A DNA stretch of 64,000 bases from Voacanga thouarsii (taxonomy: Eukaryota; Streptophyta; Magnoliopsida; Gentianales; Apocynaceae), in contig JANUWF010001218.1 of the NCBI GenBank assembly GCA_026120185.1, positions 2,418,001 to 2,482,000 of the forward strand, in the 5' to 3' direction. Of the stretch, positions 45,791 through 57,572 are shown piece after piece (position 1 is the first letter of the stretch; the number at the start of each line of letters is the position of its first letter). The position numbers and the translations under genes were made by a program. Under the pieces are notes generated by a model. That model saw only the letters and a list, made by a program, of their open reading frames with translations, was not told the origin of the DNA and ran no database searches.

Positions 45791-47565
45791 CAGTCTACTT
45801 CCACAACCTCTTCCTTAGTTCCGGTAAATGATCCAGAGCAACCCCTGTCTCCTGCTCAAACCGCAGGAAGTTCGCAACAAGTGCAACATGTGCCCATTGA
45901 TGTTGTCTCCTCTAGATCAACTTCTCCTGGGTCTTCTGTGAGTGACATAGGTTCTCCTCCTCCAAAGAAATACAAGAGTATCAATGAATTGGTTTATGGT
46001 ACTACTCCTTATCCCTTACCTGAAGTCTTATCAGCTGAACTTACAAATTCCTCTTTTTATGAACCTACATGCTATCGACAAGCTGCTAAGTTTCCACATT
46101 AGCGAGTTGCAATGGAAGAAGAGTATGCTGCATTGTTACTGAACTACACATGGTCTCTTGTACCGGCTACTTCCTCAATGAACATTGTCAGTTGTAAATG
46201 GGTATATAAGGTCAAAAGGAAAGTTGATGGCTCTATTGAGAGATATAAGGCTCGCTTGGTTGCTAAAGGCTACAGTCAGTAGGAGGAGATTGATTGCAAT
46301 GAGACTTTCAATCCTGCGGTGAAACCTTCTACAATCAGGGCTATTCTCTCCTTAGTTGTATCTCGCCAATGGCCTTTTAAACAACTGGATGTTTGCGATG
46401 CTTTTCTAAATGGGTTTCTTACTGAGGAGGTATATATGACTTAGCCACCGGGGTTTACCGACCCTCTTAAACCTCAATATGTTTGCAAGCTCTACCGTGC
46501 TCTATATAGTTTGAAACAGGCTCCTTGTGCTTGGTATCATAGACAACATCAGTTTTTGTTACAAGAAGGTTTTTTCAATAGTCGATGTGATGCTTCTTTG
46601 TTTATTCGGTATGCTTCTGGTCATCTCTTACTCGTTTTAGTTTATATTGATGATTTGATCATCACTGGCAATGATTCTTCCATAGTTAGTAGGTTTCTTG
46701 CTCATATTTGTTCTACCTTTGATTGTCGTCAGCTTGGTGATCTTGGGTTTTTCCTTGGTATGGAAGTATATCGCACTAAGGACTTCTTTTCCTTGTCCCA
46801 ATCTCACTATGCTACAGACCTACTGAACTGATTCAATATGTTACACTGCAAACCATGTTCAACCCCTTCATTTCCTTTGTCACATCTCTCTTCTTTTGCA
46901 GGTGATGTTCTTTCTAATGTCACAGAGAATAGGAGTATGGTTGGGGGGTTACAATATCTAACTCTTACCAGGCTGGATATTACATTCGCTGTCCACCAAG
47001 TTTGCTAGTTTCTTCATCAGCCATGCACCACCCATCTTCAAGAAGTTAAGTAGATATATCGCTACATCAATGGCACCTTGGAACATGGTCTTTCTTTTCG
47101 GAGTTCCAACCAACTGCTCTTGCATGCTTTTTTTTTTATTCTGATTGGGTAGGTGATCCTGATGGTCGTTGTTCCACTACTGGTGCATGTCTATTTCTTG
47201 GGCCTAATCTCCTTACTTGGACTGCTAAGAAGTAATCTACTATATCTCGTTCCAGCACGGAAGCTGAGTATCGTGCGTTAGCCACCACTGCCACTGTATT
47301 GCGCTGGTTTTGTTATCTATTTCGTGAACTTGGTCTTTTCCTGCCTACTATCCCCTCATATACTGTGATAATATTTCTACTATCCATATGGCTGCCAAAC
47401 CTGTCTTTCATGCTCTAACCAAGCATATTGGAATTAATTATCATTTCTAACGTGACTTGGTTGTTCGCGGTGTTGTTTGTATTCAATATGTTCCCCCTGA
47501 TGCTCAACTGGCTGATGTCTTTACCAAGTCTCTTCCTCGCCCTCAGTTTTATTCCTTGGCTACCC
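45791..47565 (+). pseudogene. Copia reverse transcriptase and RNase H
   Basis: RT blocks: [12 protein letters not shown] then a stop; [57 protein letters not shown] with YIDD at 46643-46654; and the LGDLGFFLGMEVYR block. Frames break near 46270, 46442 and 46830. RNase H is legible near 47130-47540 as STISRSSTEAEYRALATT and DAQLADVFTKSLPRPQFYS. It ends at the junction with the gypsy LTR (about 47566-47572). Confidence 0.85.
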
Positions 47566-47570
47566 GTCGA

Positions 47571-49097
47571 CTAAATACGAATTGACCCGAAAATGATGTT
47601 TGATGTAGGTTTAGCGATAAACGGTCAACGGAACATCGAAAACGGTAGAAACGAAGGTTAAACGGCCATGAACGGAAATGATTGCTTAGGACACGAGGTG
47701 AGTCCTTTGGATTTCTAAAACACTTTCTAAAGCTAGTGTGCTTTGTTTTTTCATGAAATGCTATATTATATACCATTTGGGATATTTTATGAAAATATGT
47801 TTGGAAACATTAAATTTAATCATCTTTTGGAATTAGAATTCTAGATTCCTTTAAATGCGTTCTTTTTAGAATTGGGTATTTGGAAAATGTTCCAAATGTC
47901 TTTATTGGAATATTTCGTGAAAACCTTCGGAACTCGGGTATTCGGTAAATGACCGAAATATCCTTATTGAAACTCTTGTAAATATTTTTCAAATTGGGTA
48001 AGGGTAAGATGACTTGAATACCATTGGAAATGACTTTTGTGATCAAGTATGGGGAAAATGACCCGGATACTCTTGGAAACATGTTTTGATGTGTAAATAG
48101 AACCCATTATCTAGTTTCAACATTATTTTGGAAAAATGTTATTTTGTCCCAAAACTATTTTGATATGAAAATTCTGTGAGATCAGATAACCCTCTGGCCT
48201 GATCAGTCAGACGGGGTTGGTGACGTTGAGTACTCAGCAAGGACTTTGATCTTTGTACTAGCCCATGTTAGAGATAGATGACTCCAAGTAACCTGATCAG
48301 TTTTGGGGATTATTTTACTTCAAACAGGGCGATAGGACATTGAGATGAGTCATCCTGACTAGCCATTTTGAGCCTGGCAATTACCTATTGATTATGATGG
48401 TGGATTGTTCACATGCTACCAGGCGGGTACACTCGGTGTGTTCAATCCCTTGCCATCTCGATGGTGATTGACGTCAGGATTGGGACCCCTGACTTATAGT
48501 GGCAAGTTAAAGATCCCTAAGTGCAAGGTGAGATACATTTGTACGCTGCTCACCGTTCCGGCATAACACGGGCGACGTGTTGTAAGGTGCAGTCCATGAC
48601 ACAAGAGACTGTGTAGCCGAAGGCAAGGACTGCGGGACTTGCATACAGCCCGACCTTCTATTGGAGAAGTGCTTGTATTTCAAAAAATGGGGCAATGATT
48701 TGAAAGTTGAAATACTGTTTTCCAAAAAATTATTGAGTTCTGAATAAACTCTTCATTACAGAGTTTTGGATTCATTTCTAATGAACAAATGATATGTTAC
48801 TTCATAAAAGTTTTTTGTACTCTGCTTCTTTAATAAAACATTAGCACACACGGGATCCATTGAGTGATTTTTGCACTCACACGTATATTTTATTTTACCT
48901 TTTTGTAGGATCTGGAGTTGGAAGGACCTACGGATAGAGGACGATACCACAGTGACAGCAGAATAGGTCCGGACATTTCCTTTTTGGATAATACTTTATT
49001 AGATTTTTCGTTATAAAGACCCATTGTCTAGGTAACTGGACGGGGCGACACCCGGTGTTGATATGCTTCTTCTGTTACCTTTAGTTGGGGTGTTACA
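47571..49097 (+). repeat. Truncated 5' LTR of the gypsy element
   Basis: It corresponds to 55763-57284 of the 3' LTR, with a few percent to perhaps 10% mismatch by eye (not computed). It ends GGGGTGTTACA. Frames on the minus strand across both LTRs are not genes: they are conserved because the LTRs are copies. Confidence 0.88.
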
Positions 49098-49112
49098 ATA
49101 GGTATCAGAGCC
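49098..49112 (+). other. tRNA-Met primer-binding site (shifted)
   Basis: ATAGGTATCAGAGCC follows the 5' LTR. GGTATCAGAGCC is complementary to initiator tRNA-Met. Confidence 0.7.
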
Positions 49113-49149
49113 TAGTTTCATAGAACTGTGGTATCGTCACAGGGATTGA

Positions 49150-50120
49150 TAGAGCTCTTTCATTATGAGGTATGATGAATAAGGATGATAAGGGCAAGTG
49201 CCCAATAGATGAGTATAGCGATGATGGGAAGAAAAAATAGATTAGCACTTGGGTGTGAAATTTTTTTGAAAGGATTAAGATTATCCACCGAGCAGGTGTG
49301 CCAGGACGCTTCACTTGGACAAGATCCGACCCTGGCCGCCATCATACACTTTATTTTACTGAAAGTGCATTTGACCTTGTAGTATCTGTCACTACCTTAT
49401 TTGCGCGAGACCTAAGTTTGGAAAGGACACCTAATCCAGAGAGGGCATCGTCATCACATAATGAGATGGATGGCGATTTTAATGAAATTGATGGTGATAT
49501 TGAATGACGCCATCAGGATAGTGATGAAGAGGATAGTGTCCCCGATGGTGTAGTATTGTCTGAGGATAATGAGAAGGAATTTGGCGGGGATACTCTGGGA
49601 ATATTTGAAGATGAGATGTTATGTTTCAAGGACGTTGAGATAGGAAGAGATCAGGAGGTACCCGAGATGAAAGTACCTGTGGTCGAAGAGTTCAGGAAAA
49701 ATTAGAAATAGACTCAGATATACTGGTTTGGTTACACCCTGATGCAGAGAAATGTGAATGATTCAATACAGCTGGATCCTATACAACTCCTACTAATTCA
49801 GAACCAAAGAGAATGTTAGCATAAATGAGGAGATGAGTAGGAGAAATTGAAGTGAATTTCGGGGTATAAGTAAAAAAAGATTTAGACGACCCCGATGGCA
49901 GAAGAATGGAAAGATGAAGAGGAAAGGAGACCTAATGGGGAGGGGGGGCGACCCTCTTTTAGATGTATTAATTGTAGGAAGGAAGGGCATAAGAGTTTTA
50001 ATTGCCCTCACCTCCAAAGGCTAAGAGGATAAAGTCGACCAGGAAGAAATAATCAGGGACAGGGGTCAGGACTAGAAAGAAAGAACCTAGACAGGCTTTT
50101 ACTTGTATAGTCGAATCTAC
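49150..50120 (+). pseudogene. Gypsy gag
   Basis: No long frame remains. A zinc knuckle-type block CINCRKEGHKSFNCP is legible near 49968-50010, after a charged stretch. The ORF 49298-49507 (PGRFTWTRSDPGRHHTLYFT) may be part of gag. Heavily decayed. Confidence 0.65.
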
Positions 50121-50399
50121 TAAACCAAGTAAATGCTCGAGTGATTGTATCAAAGAAGGTGGATGATTATGTCATAATAGTGAAATGCACACTCTTTAGC
50201 TTTAAATCATGATGCTAATGTATTGATAGATTCTACTCATTCCTTACTTCTAATGTATTTCTTGATGCTATATGTATTTCTTGATACTATGTAAATAAAA
50301 AGGAGGAAGAAAATTTCATAAGAAATTCTTGTCAGTGCCCTATTGACAAAATAAATGAATAGTGAGAAAGTACATGAGGAATGCAAGATCTTAGTAGGA

Positions 50400-52100
50400 A
50401 GTAAAATTTTGGAGGAGATTTGATATGTCTGCCCATAGAGGACTAAGATGCTATCTTGAGCATGGATTGGCTACCCCAGCATTGTAATCAAGTTGACTAA
50501 AGATATAAAGCAATACAATTCTGTTAACCTCGAAACCCGTATTAGAAATTGTAGATGAGACTAGGAGGAAAAGTAATACTTGTATATCGGGACTCAAGGC
50601 CCGAAAGATAATTGGAAATGGTGTATTGGGCCTATGTAATTAATAAGTCAGGAGGGGTTAAGAAACCTGATGAAGTTCCTATTATAAATGAGTATTTGGA
50701 TATTTTTCCAGTAAAATTGAAGGAATTACCACTAAAGAGAGAAGTAGAATTTTCTATTGAGTTAGTGACATTGGCAAAGCTAATTTCAAGAACTCCTTAT
50801 TGAATGGTACCTACAAAATTGTAGGAGTTAAAAAAATAAGTAAAGGAATTAATGGAGCCAGAATTCCATTGGCTAGTACCCCATTTTGGCTAGTACTCCC
50901 TTTTTGATTTATGAGGTTAAATGTAGAAAAAAAAAGAGAATAAATATTCATTGCCCATGATTGATGAATTGTTCGATCAGTTACGAAGGACAGGATGATT
51001 TTCAAAGTTAGACTTGAGGTAAGGATATTCTTAAGTTTGTATTCGGAAAGAAAATAAATTGAAAACTGCATTTAACACGATATGGACTTTTGAGCTTGTA
51101 GTGATGCCCCTTTGGTATCACTGATACCTGTCGTTTTATAGATCTAACACTCCAGACATCTCGGCCCAGTTTGTGGCTCTATTCATAGATGATATTCTAG
51201 TGTAATCCAAAGATCCCTAAGATCATGAACAATAATCTTCAGAAAGTATTAGAAAAGTTAAGGTAGTCCAAACTATATACAAAATTCAGTAAGTGTGAGT
51301 CTTAGCTACAAGAAGTAGCATTCTTGGGATATATGATATCTAAAGTAGCGAGTACAGTAGATCCTGAAAAGTTAAAGTAGTGATGAACTGGAAACTTCCT
51401 AAGATTATGTCTGAATATGATATTTTCTGAGATTTGCAGGATATTATCGAAGATCTACTAAGAAATTTCCTAAGATAGCTTTACTTGAGTCGACTCACCC
51501 AAAAGAAAGTTCCTTATGTTTGGACTAGAAAATATGAGAGAAAATATCGGGAGTTGAGAAAAGGATTAAGCTCTACTCCGGTTTTAACAATGCCAATGAT
51601 GGACAAGCCTTAAGAGGAGTACAAAAATATGTTAAAGGAAGGATTGAGAGGAGTATTGATGCAGGAAAGAAAGTGATAGCTTATATCTTTAGAAAATAGG
51701 AACTTCATGAAGAGAATTACATTATATATGATTTGGAGTTAGTTGCTATTGTGTTTGCCCTTTTGGAGTAGAGATATTATTTATGTGGAGCTGAGTTAGA
51801 AATCTCCACCGACCTCAAGAGATTGAAGTGTGCTTTTACTCGAAAGGATTTGAGCATAAGGTAAAGTTGATGGATGGAATTTTTGGAAGGATTTCAATGT
51901 TTAATTAAATATCATCTTGGAAAAGCAAACACAACAGTAAATGCCCTTAGTAGGGAGGCGAATTTATCAGCTCTTCGGACGTTACAAATTTCAGAATTAG
52001 AAGTGTTTGCAGTAGATGGATAAATAAGGATGAGTAATACTTCCATTCAATCTACCTTCCTACAACAGTCAGAGAGAGAGTAAGATGAAGATGAAAAGCG
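50400..52100 (+). pseudogene. Gypsy reverse transcriptase and RNase H
   Basis: The frame 50612-50803 gives NEYLDIFPVKLKELPLKREV and FSIELVTLAKLISRTPY, the linker to RT in plant chromoviruses. RT proper and RNase H (near 50870-51960) survive as scraps: FIDDIL at about 51186-51203, AGYYRRF-like, and LELVAIVFAL around 51735-51760. Stops recur every few dozen bases. Confidence 0.7.
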
Positions 52101-53480
52101 CAAAAGTTAGTACAGAAGGAGGCGAATACAGGAGGAGATGAGTTTTGAAAGGACGATGATGGGATTAATTGCTACCAGGGCCGGCATTGTATTTTGAAAC
52201 AATGTGCAAGGAGATAAGATGTTTAGCGGAGGTACCTTGGAGTAAGTATACCACTCATCAAGGAGCCGCAAAGATGTATCAGAACCTAAAACAATTGGTA
52301 AGGAAAAGGACAATTCAGACTTTGTAAACAATGTTTAATCTGTTAAAAAAAAAAAAGAAAAGCTAATCAATAATGGCCTAGAGGGTTACAACCATTATCT
52401 ACTCTATGGTGGAAATGGAATGAAGCTATTATAGACCTCATTACAGGATTACTTATGAAAGTGGAGTGGCAAGATACTATTAGGTGATGATGGATCGACT
52501 GGCTGAGTCTGCCCATTTCATTTCTATTAATTAACGAAATTCCTTAGAGCAGTTAAGTGAAATCTCTATGGAGGAAGTAATCAGACTGCATGAGTACCCT
52601 CTAGTACTGTGTCAGATTGAGATCCTAGATTTACCTCAAAGTTTTGGACTAAGCTACAGTAGAGGTATGGGACCATAATAAAGTTCAGCATAGCAGCGCA
52701 CCTATATGCGTATGGACAGACAGAACGAGTGAATGGAAATTTTGGAAGATATGTTCTAAGCGTGTATTATGAATTTTGGAGTTATGTAGATTGATAATTT
52801 AGTGCATGCAGGATTCATATACAATAATAGTTATCAAATAACCATTGGAATGGTCCAATTTAAAGCTCTTTATAGAAGGAAATGAAGTCCAAAAAAAAAA
52901 AAAAAAAAGAATGGGTGAACAGGGTTCTTTGGGACCTGAAAAAGTCCGACATGTTGTGAAGATAATTAATGTTAAATTGGAGGAGGTTCAAAGTAGACAA
53001 AAAGGTCATACGAATCGACATAAGAGAGATTTGGAATTTGTAGAATGAAATAATGTATTCTTGAAGTTGGCTTCACAATGACAATAGGGAATCAAAGAAC
53101 AAGAAAAGACACTAGGTCGTACCCTATTGTTGAGAGGATTGAGAAAGTAGCTTATCGGTTTGAAGTTACCAGCAGAATTTCAAGTTATTCACAGTGTGTT
53201 TTATGTACCTCAACTTTGAAAGTATGTGGCTAATCTTGCCCGCATTTTGAATAAAGAACCCATGGAGTTGACTCTAAGCTTGAAGAATAAGGAAGAGCCT
53301 GTTAAGATCGTGAAGTATGCTGAAAAGAAATCACGGAATGAGAAAATTCCACTTGTATAAGTATCGTGGAATCATCATGCTGTGTAAGAGGCAACTTGGG
53401 AAAAATGAAAGCAAGGATTTTGAAAAAGTAATCTAGATTTATTCCAAGTATAAGCCAAATTTCGAGAACAAAATTTTTGT
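52101..53480 (+). pseudogene. Gypsy integrase and chromodomain region
   Basis: Scraps in order include MVMMDRLAESAHFI-like near 52490, DPRFTSKFW-like near 52630, GQTERVNG-like near 52720, and FQVIHSVFYVPQL near 53180. The VFYVP block and EEPVKIV block are typical of integrase C-termini with a chromodomain. An A-rich run (A18) near 52890-52910 adds frameshifts. The terminal stretch ends ENKIFVRREG, and the PPT follows. Confidence 0.7.
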
Positions 53481-54540
53481 AAGGAGGGAAGGATGTAACA
53501 CCCCACCTTTTAACTTCCAATTTTCTACTACTTGTAATGGGATGAGAATTTATATCAACGGCCAGAACAAAAGTGGATCGGTGTATTGAGACGAATATTT
53601 TGGTGAAATAAAGTTTTGTCGGGACCTGAATGTAATTATTGGATTTGTTCTACCTGTACCCTAAATTTTTGGAAGGCTATTAAGATCAAAAAAATAAAAA
53701 TTTTAGGGTACTCTAGAAAGAGAAATTGATCAATGCAATGAGACGCACGTTTTTGTACGAATTGTGCCACTCGGGGTATCGGGGGCATTTTCGTCATTTT
53801 GGCCGCGTTCGTGATTTCGATCGCGAATTTGAGCAGGTAGAGAGGGAATTGAAGAATGTAAGTGTTACCAATGGATTCAGTGAAATTTTTGGAGTTGGAT
53901 AGTAAAATAAAATATTTTTCCATTACGGACCCGATTTTGGTCATTTCTAAAGAAAATAAAAAATTACGGTTGGAAATGGGACGTATGGCTTCTTATGATT
54001 GGTGGATGAAAATAAGTGTCGTTTAGTGATTGGTTAATGAAGATAAATGCTTCTATTTGATTGGTTAATGAGATCAAGTGTTTCTATTTGATTGGTTGTG
54101 ATAAGTTGAGATAATTTAGAGGGCCCACAAGAAATAAATAAGGTTGGCCCACAAGCATGACAATCTTAACCAAGTTGGACTGCCTTTTGACTTCATTTGA
54201 CCAAGCTTAATTAAGCTAATCTTGATTTGAGCAAGTTAACCGTGGTTGACTATGCATGGCCATGCAAGATTAGAAAATATCTAATAATTTTTGAGAATCC
54301 TAGGGATTTCTACAAGCATCACCAATGCTCTTGTAGGTTCTAAATAAATCCAAGACCTTTTAGGATATTCTACAATTTTATTTTGAACTCTATAAAGATC
54401 TAAGGGCTTCTAGAGTTGCCAAATCACCATAGAATTCTTGAATATTCTAAATGACACCTAAGTAGCTAGGTGGACCAATCAAGAGCTTCCAAATGTTTGA
54501 GGCCATTTAATGCACCTATGACTTGAAGACCATATTACTC

Positions 54541-54548
54541 TATATATA
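54541..54548 (+). promoter_or_regulatory. Candidate TATA box of the gypsy LTR
   Basis: TATATATA followed 55-60 bp later by a GA-rich tract (54602-54702), which often forms the start of the transcribed leader in plant LTRs. The placement of the U3/R boundary is inferred. Confidence 0.5.
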
Positions 54549-54601
54549 GGCCATGAAGGCCAACTAAAATGGCTTTAGATAGCTAGAATTTCGGATCAAA
54601 C

Positions 54602-54702
54602 AAGAGAGAAGAGAGAGAAGAGAAAAGAAAAGGAAATAGAGAAGAAACAGAGAGAGAAACCGGAAATAGAGAGGAGAGAAAGAGAGAGAGAAAAGCAAGA
54701 AG
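54602..54702 (+). repeat. Purine-rich (GA) tract
   Basis: About 100 bases, nearly all A and G, with GAGAGAAGAG-type words. Confidence 0.8.
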
Positions 54703-55619
54703 ATGCTTGGACTGTTCAGCCTCCAAATGCAGCAAAGAAAATGTAAAGATCTACTATACTTGAAGCAAAGTTATTATATAAAGCATGGAGATCATTTTGG
54801 TATATATATTGTGAGAAGTTTACGTGCGAATTATGGAAACTAGTTAGGTGAAGTTGTGTGAAAGCTGTCCTTATGTACAGAATATTTTGGGAGGTTTTAT
54901 GTTCATTAAATCTGTAAAGTTTCTGGATTTGAAAAAATCAGCATATATCTTTGTAGTTAAGTATCATAGACACATTTTAGAACAATTTTGAGGTTAATCG
55001 GATTTACGGATCAAAAGTTATGGTGAAAATAGTAAAAGGTGCCAAATCAGTAACGGGATTTTACTACTGGATCTTTGTGTTCAAAACTAAACAAAATGGA
55101 ATTTAGAATTGGTACTCCATGAATTTTAAGTTGTAAAGGAATGTCTTAATGATATTTTACAATTGGTTTGACATCATTTGGATTTGTGGATTAAAAGTTA
55201 TGGGCAAAACAAGTTAGGGTGTCAAACTGGAAAATTGCAGAATGTTAAGGAAAGAATGAATAGTGAAACTAAGTAAAAACTACTGAGGCTGTTTTTGCCC
55301 AGTACGTGATACTGGAACCAGAAATCTAAAAACAACCTATATTGAATTAAATTTAAGAGTCTTACGGTCATTTTGGTATATCATGGAGCCAAATCGGAGC
55401 TGTAAACTTAAAGTTATGTGTAAAACAAAATGGTGTGTCAAACCAGTGAAATTCCAAAAAGTAGTCCGAAAATGAACGGACTTAAGGGTGACTACTTATG
55501 TGATTTTGGATAAATTAAATGGGGAAACATGAAGTGAATACCTTTTTTATGAAGGGAGGTAGGATGTGGAAAAAGGAAAACGAAAGAATTGATCAAACGA
55601 CAGAAAAACGACGCGAACG

Positions 55620-55770
55620 AAAGTTAAACATTTTCCTTGACCGATGGCAAACCATCGGCCTCGTCGGCTAACCGTTGGCCCCGTCGGCTCCATCAGCTAA
55701 ACGGTGGTTGAACGTCGGCTAACCGTCAGGCACGTCAGCCGGACGTCAGCTATTTTTCGGCTAAGCACGA
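55620..55770 (+). repeat. GC-rich GTCGGCTAA repeat region in the gypsy LTR
   Basis: Repeats of CGTCGGCTAACCGT-like words, and a perfect hairpin CCGATGGcaaaCCATCGG at 55641-55658. Sharp rise in GC in AT-rich DNA. The 5' LTR truncation point lies at the edge of this region. Confidence 0.8.
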
Positions 55771-57284
55771 ATTGACCCAAAAGCGATATTTAATGTAGGT
55801 TTAGTGATAAACGGTCAACGGAACATCGAAAACGGTAGAAACGAAGGTTAAACGGCCATGAACGGAAATGATTGCTTAGGACACGAGGTGAGTCCCTTGG
55901 ATTTCTAAAACTCTTTCCAAAGCTAGTGTGTTTTGTTTTTCCATGAAATGCTATATTATATACCATTTGGGACATTTTATGGAAATATGTTTGGAAACAT
56001 TGAATTTAATCCTCTTTTGGAATTAGAATTCTGGATTCCTTTAAATGCGTTCTTTTTGGAATTGGGTATTTGAAAATGTTCCAAATGTCCTTATTGGAAT
56101 ATCTTGTGAAAACCTTTGGAACTCGAGTATTCGGTAAATGACCGAAATATCCTTATTGGAACTCTTGTGAATATTTTTCAAATCGGGTAAGGGTAATATG
56201 ACCCGAATACCCTTGGAAATGACTTTTGTGATTAAGTATGGGGAAAATGACCCGGATACTCTTGGAAACATATTTTGATGTGTGAATAGAACCCTTTATT
56301 TGGTTTTAACATGATTTTGGAAAAATGGTGTTTTGCCCCAAAACTGTTTTGATATGAAAATTCTGTGAGATCAGATAACCCTTTGGCCTGATCAGTCAGG
56401 TGGGGTTGGTGGCGTTGAGTACTCAGCAAGAACCTTATCTTTATACTAGCCTATGTTAGAGATAGATGACCCTAAGTAACTTGATCAGTTTTGGGGATTG
56501 TCTTACTCCAAATAGGGCGACAGGACATTGAGATGAGCCCCCTGGCTAGCCGTTTTGAACCTAGCAATTGCCTATTGATTATGATGGTGGATTGTTCATA
56601 TGATACCGGGCGGGTACACTCAGTGTGTTCAATTCCTTGCCATCTCGATGGTGATTGACGTCAGGATTGGGACCCCTGGCTTATGGTGGCACGTAAAAGA
56701 TCCCTAAATGCAAGGTGAGGTACATTTGTACGCTGCTTATCGTTCCGGCATGACACGGGTGACGTGTTGTAAGGCGCAGTCCCTGGCACAAGAGACTGTG
56801 TAGCCCAAGGTAAGGACTGCGGGACTTGCATACAAGCCCACCTTCTGTTAGAGAAGTGCTTGTATTTTGAAAAATGGGGCAATGATTTGAAAGTTGAAAC
56901 ACCATTTTCCAAAAAATTATTGAGTTATGAATAAACTCTTCATTACAGAGTTTTAGATTCATTTCTAATGAACAAATGATATGTTATTTCATAAAATTTT
57001 TGTGTACTCTGCTTCTTTAATAAAATATTAGCATACATGGGACTCATTGAATGATTTTTCACTCACACGTGTCTTTTATCTTACCTTTTTTGTAGGATCT
57101 GGAGTTGGAAGGACCTACAGATAGAGGACTATACCACAGTGACAACAGAATAGGTCCGGACGTTTCACTTTTGGATAATACTCTGTTGGATTTTTCGTTA
57201 GAAAGACACCTTGTCTAAGTAACTGGACGGGGCGACGCCCGGTGTTGATATGCTTTCGCTGTTACCTTTAGTTGGGGTTTTACA

Positions 57285-57338
57285 GATAGCACAAAGAGTC
57301 TTGATTCTCAATTCTACTCAAAATAAAGACTTCCAACA
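57285..57338 (+). repeat. 3' remnant of the short-LTR copia's 3' LTR
   Basis: GATAGCACAAAGAGTCTTG onward to CTTCCAACA matches 43359-43412 of the 5' LTR. Confidence 0.9.
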
Positions 57339-57572
57339 TGTATTAGAGTATATCAAAAAGGGAAAATGAGTCAGATCCTTGTATTCATTTCTGTGATATT
57401 TTAGATTACATCTGGAAACAAAGAGAAGATACTATATGTTAGGAAAGAGAAATAACCGTACATCTCAAACGCAACAGACAATAGTTTCTTTCTTTCTACT
57501 AGTCTGTAAATGAGCATCTTGCTATTTTCTATCAACAAAATGATCAAATTACTTCAGAATTTCTTATTCTCC
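57339..57572. other. Intergenic, no supported feature
   Basis: Sequence to the right of the copia element. Nothing recognisable. Confidence 0.45.

Larger units (their letters stand above)
47571..57284 (+). mobile_element. Ty3/gypsy chromovirus-like element, 5'-truncated
   Basis: It has the 3' part of a 5' LTR (47571-49097), a primer site, decayed gag-pol, and a full 3' LTR (53494-57284, 3791 bp). LTR ends are TGTAACACCCC and GGGGTTTTACA (GGGGTGTTACA in the 5' copy), an almost perfect inverted pair typical of plant Del/Tekay chromoviruses. PPT is AAGGAGGGAAGGA. A chromodomain-like EEPVKIV and KIPLV block lies near 53280-53360. Assignment to the Tekay group is an inference. Confidence 0.82.
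53494..57284 (+). repeat. Full 3' LTR of the gypsy element (3.8 kb)
   Basis: Bounded by TGTAACACCCC and GGGGTTTTACA. Contents in order: repeats of ATTGGTTAATGA near 54000-54110, TATA box, purine-rich tract, a GC-rich hairpin region 55620-55770, a hairpin repeat array (56060-56280), and a terminal part shared with 47571-49097. The first about 2.27 kb has no counterpart in the truncated 5' LTR. Confidence 0.86.
43201..57338 (+). mobile_element. Short-LTR Ty1/copia with a nested gypsy element
   Basis: 5' LTR 43201-43412, primer site, and copia gag-pol to about 47565. The last 54 bp of the 3' LTR reappear at 57285-57338, beyond the gypsy element. Flanking duplications TGCAT (43196-43200) and TGTAT (57339-57343) match at four of five bases. 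The right portion of pol's end, the 5' part of the 3' LTR, and part of the gypsy 5' LTR were lost together. Confidence 0.88.

Noticed and set aside
47816..48082. 88-codon minus-strand ORF conserved in both gypsy LTRs (also 56041-56271)
   Set aside because: Conservation is explained by the two LTRs being copies; the frame reads through hairpin repeats and diverges in length between them.
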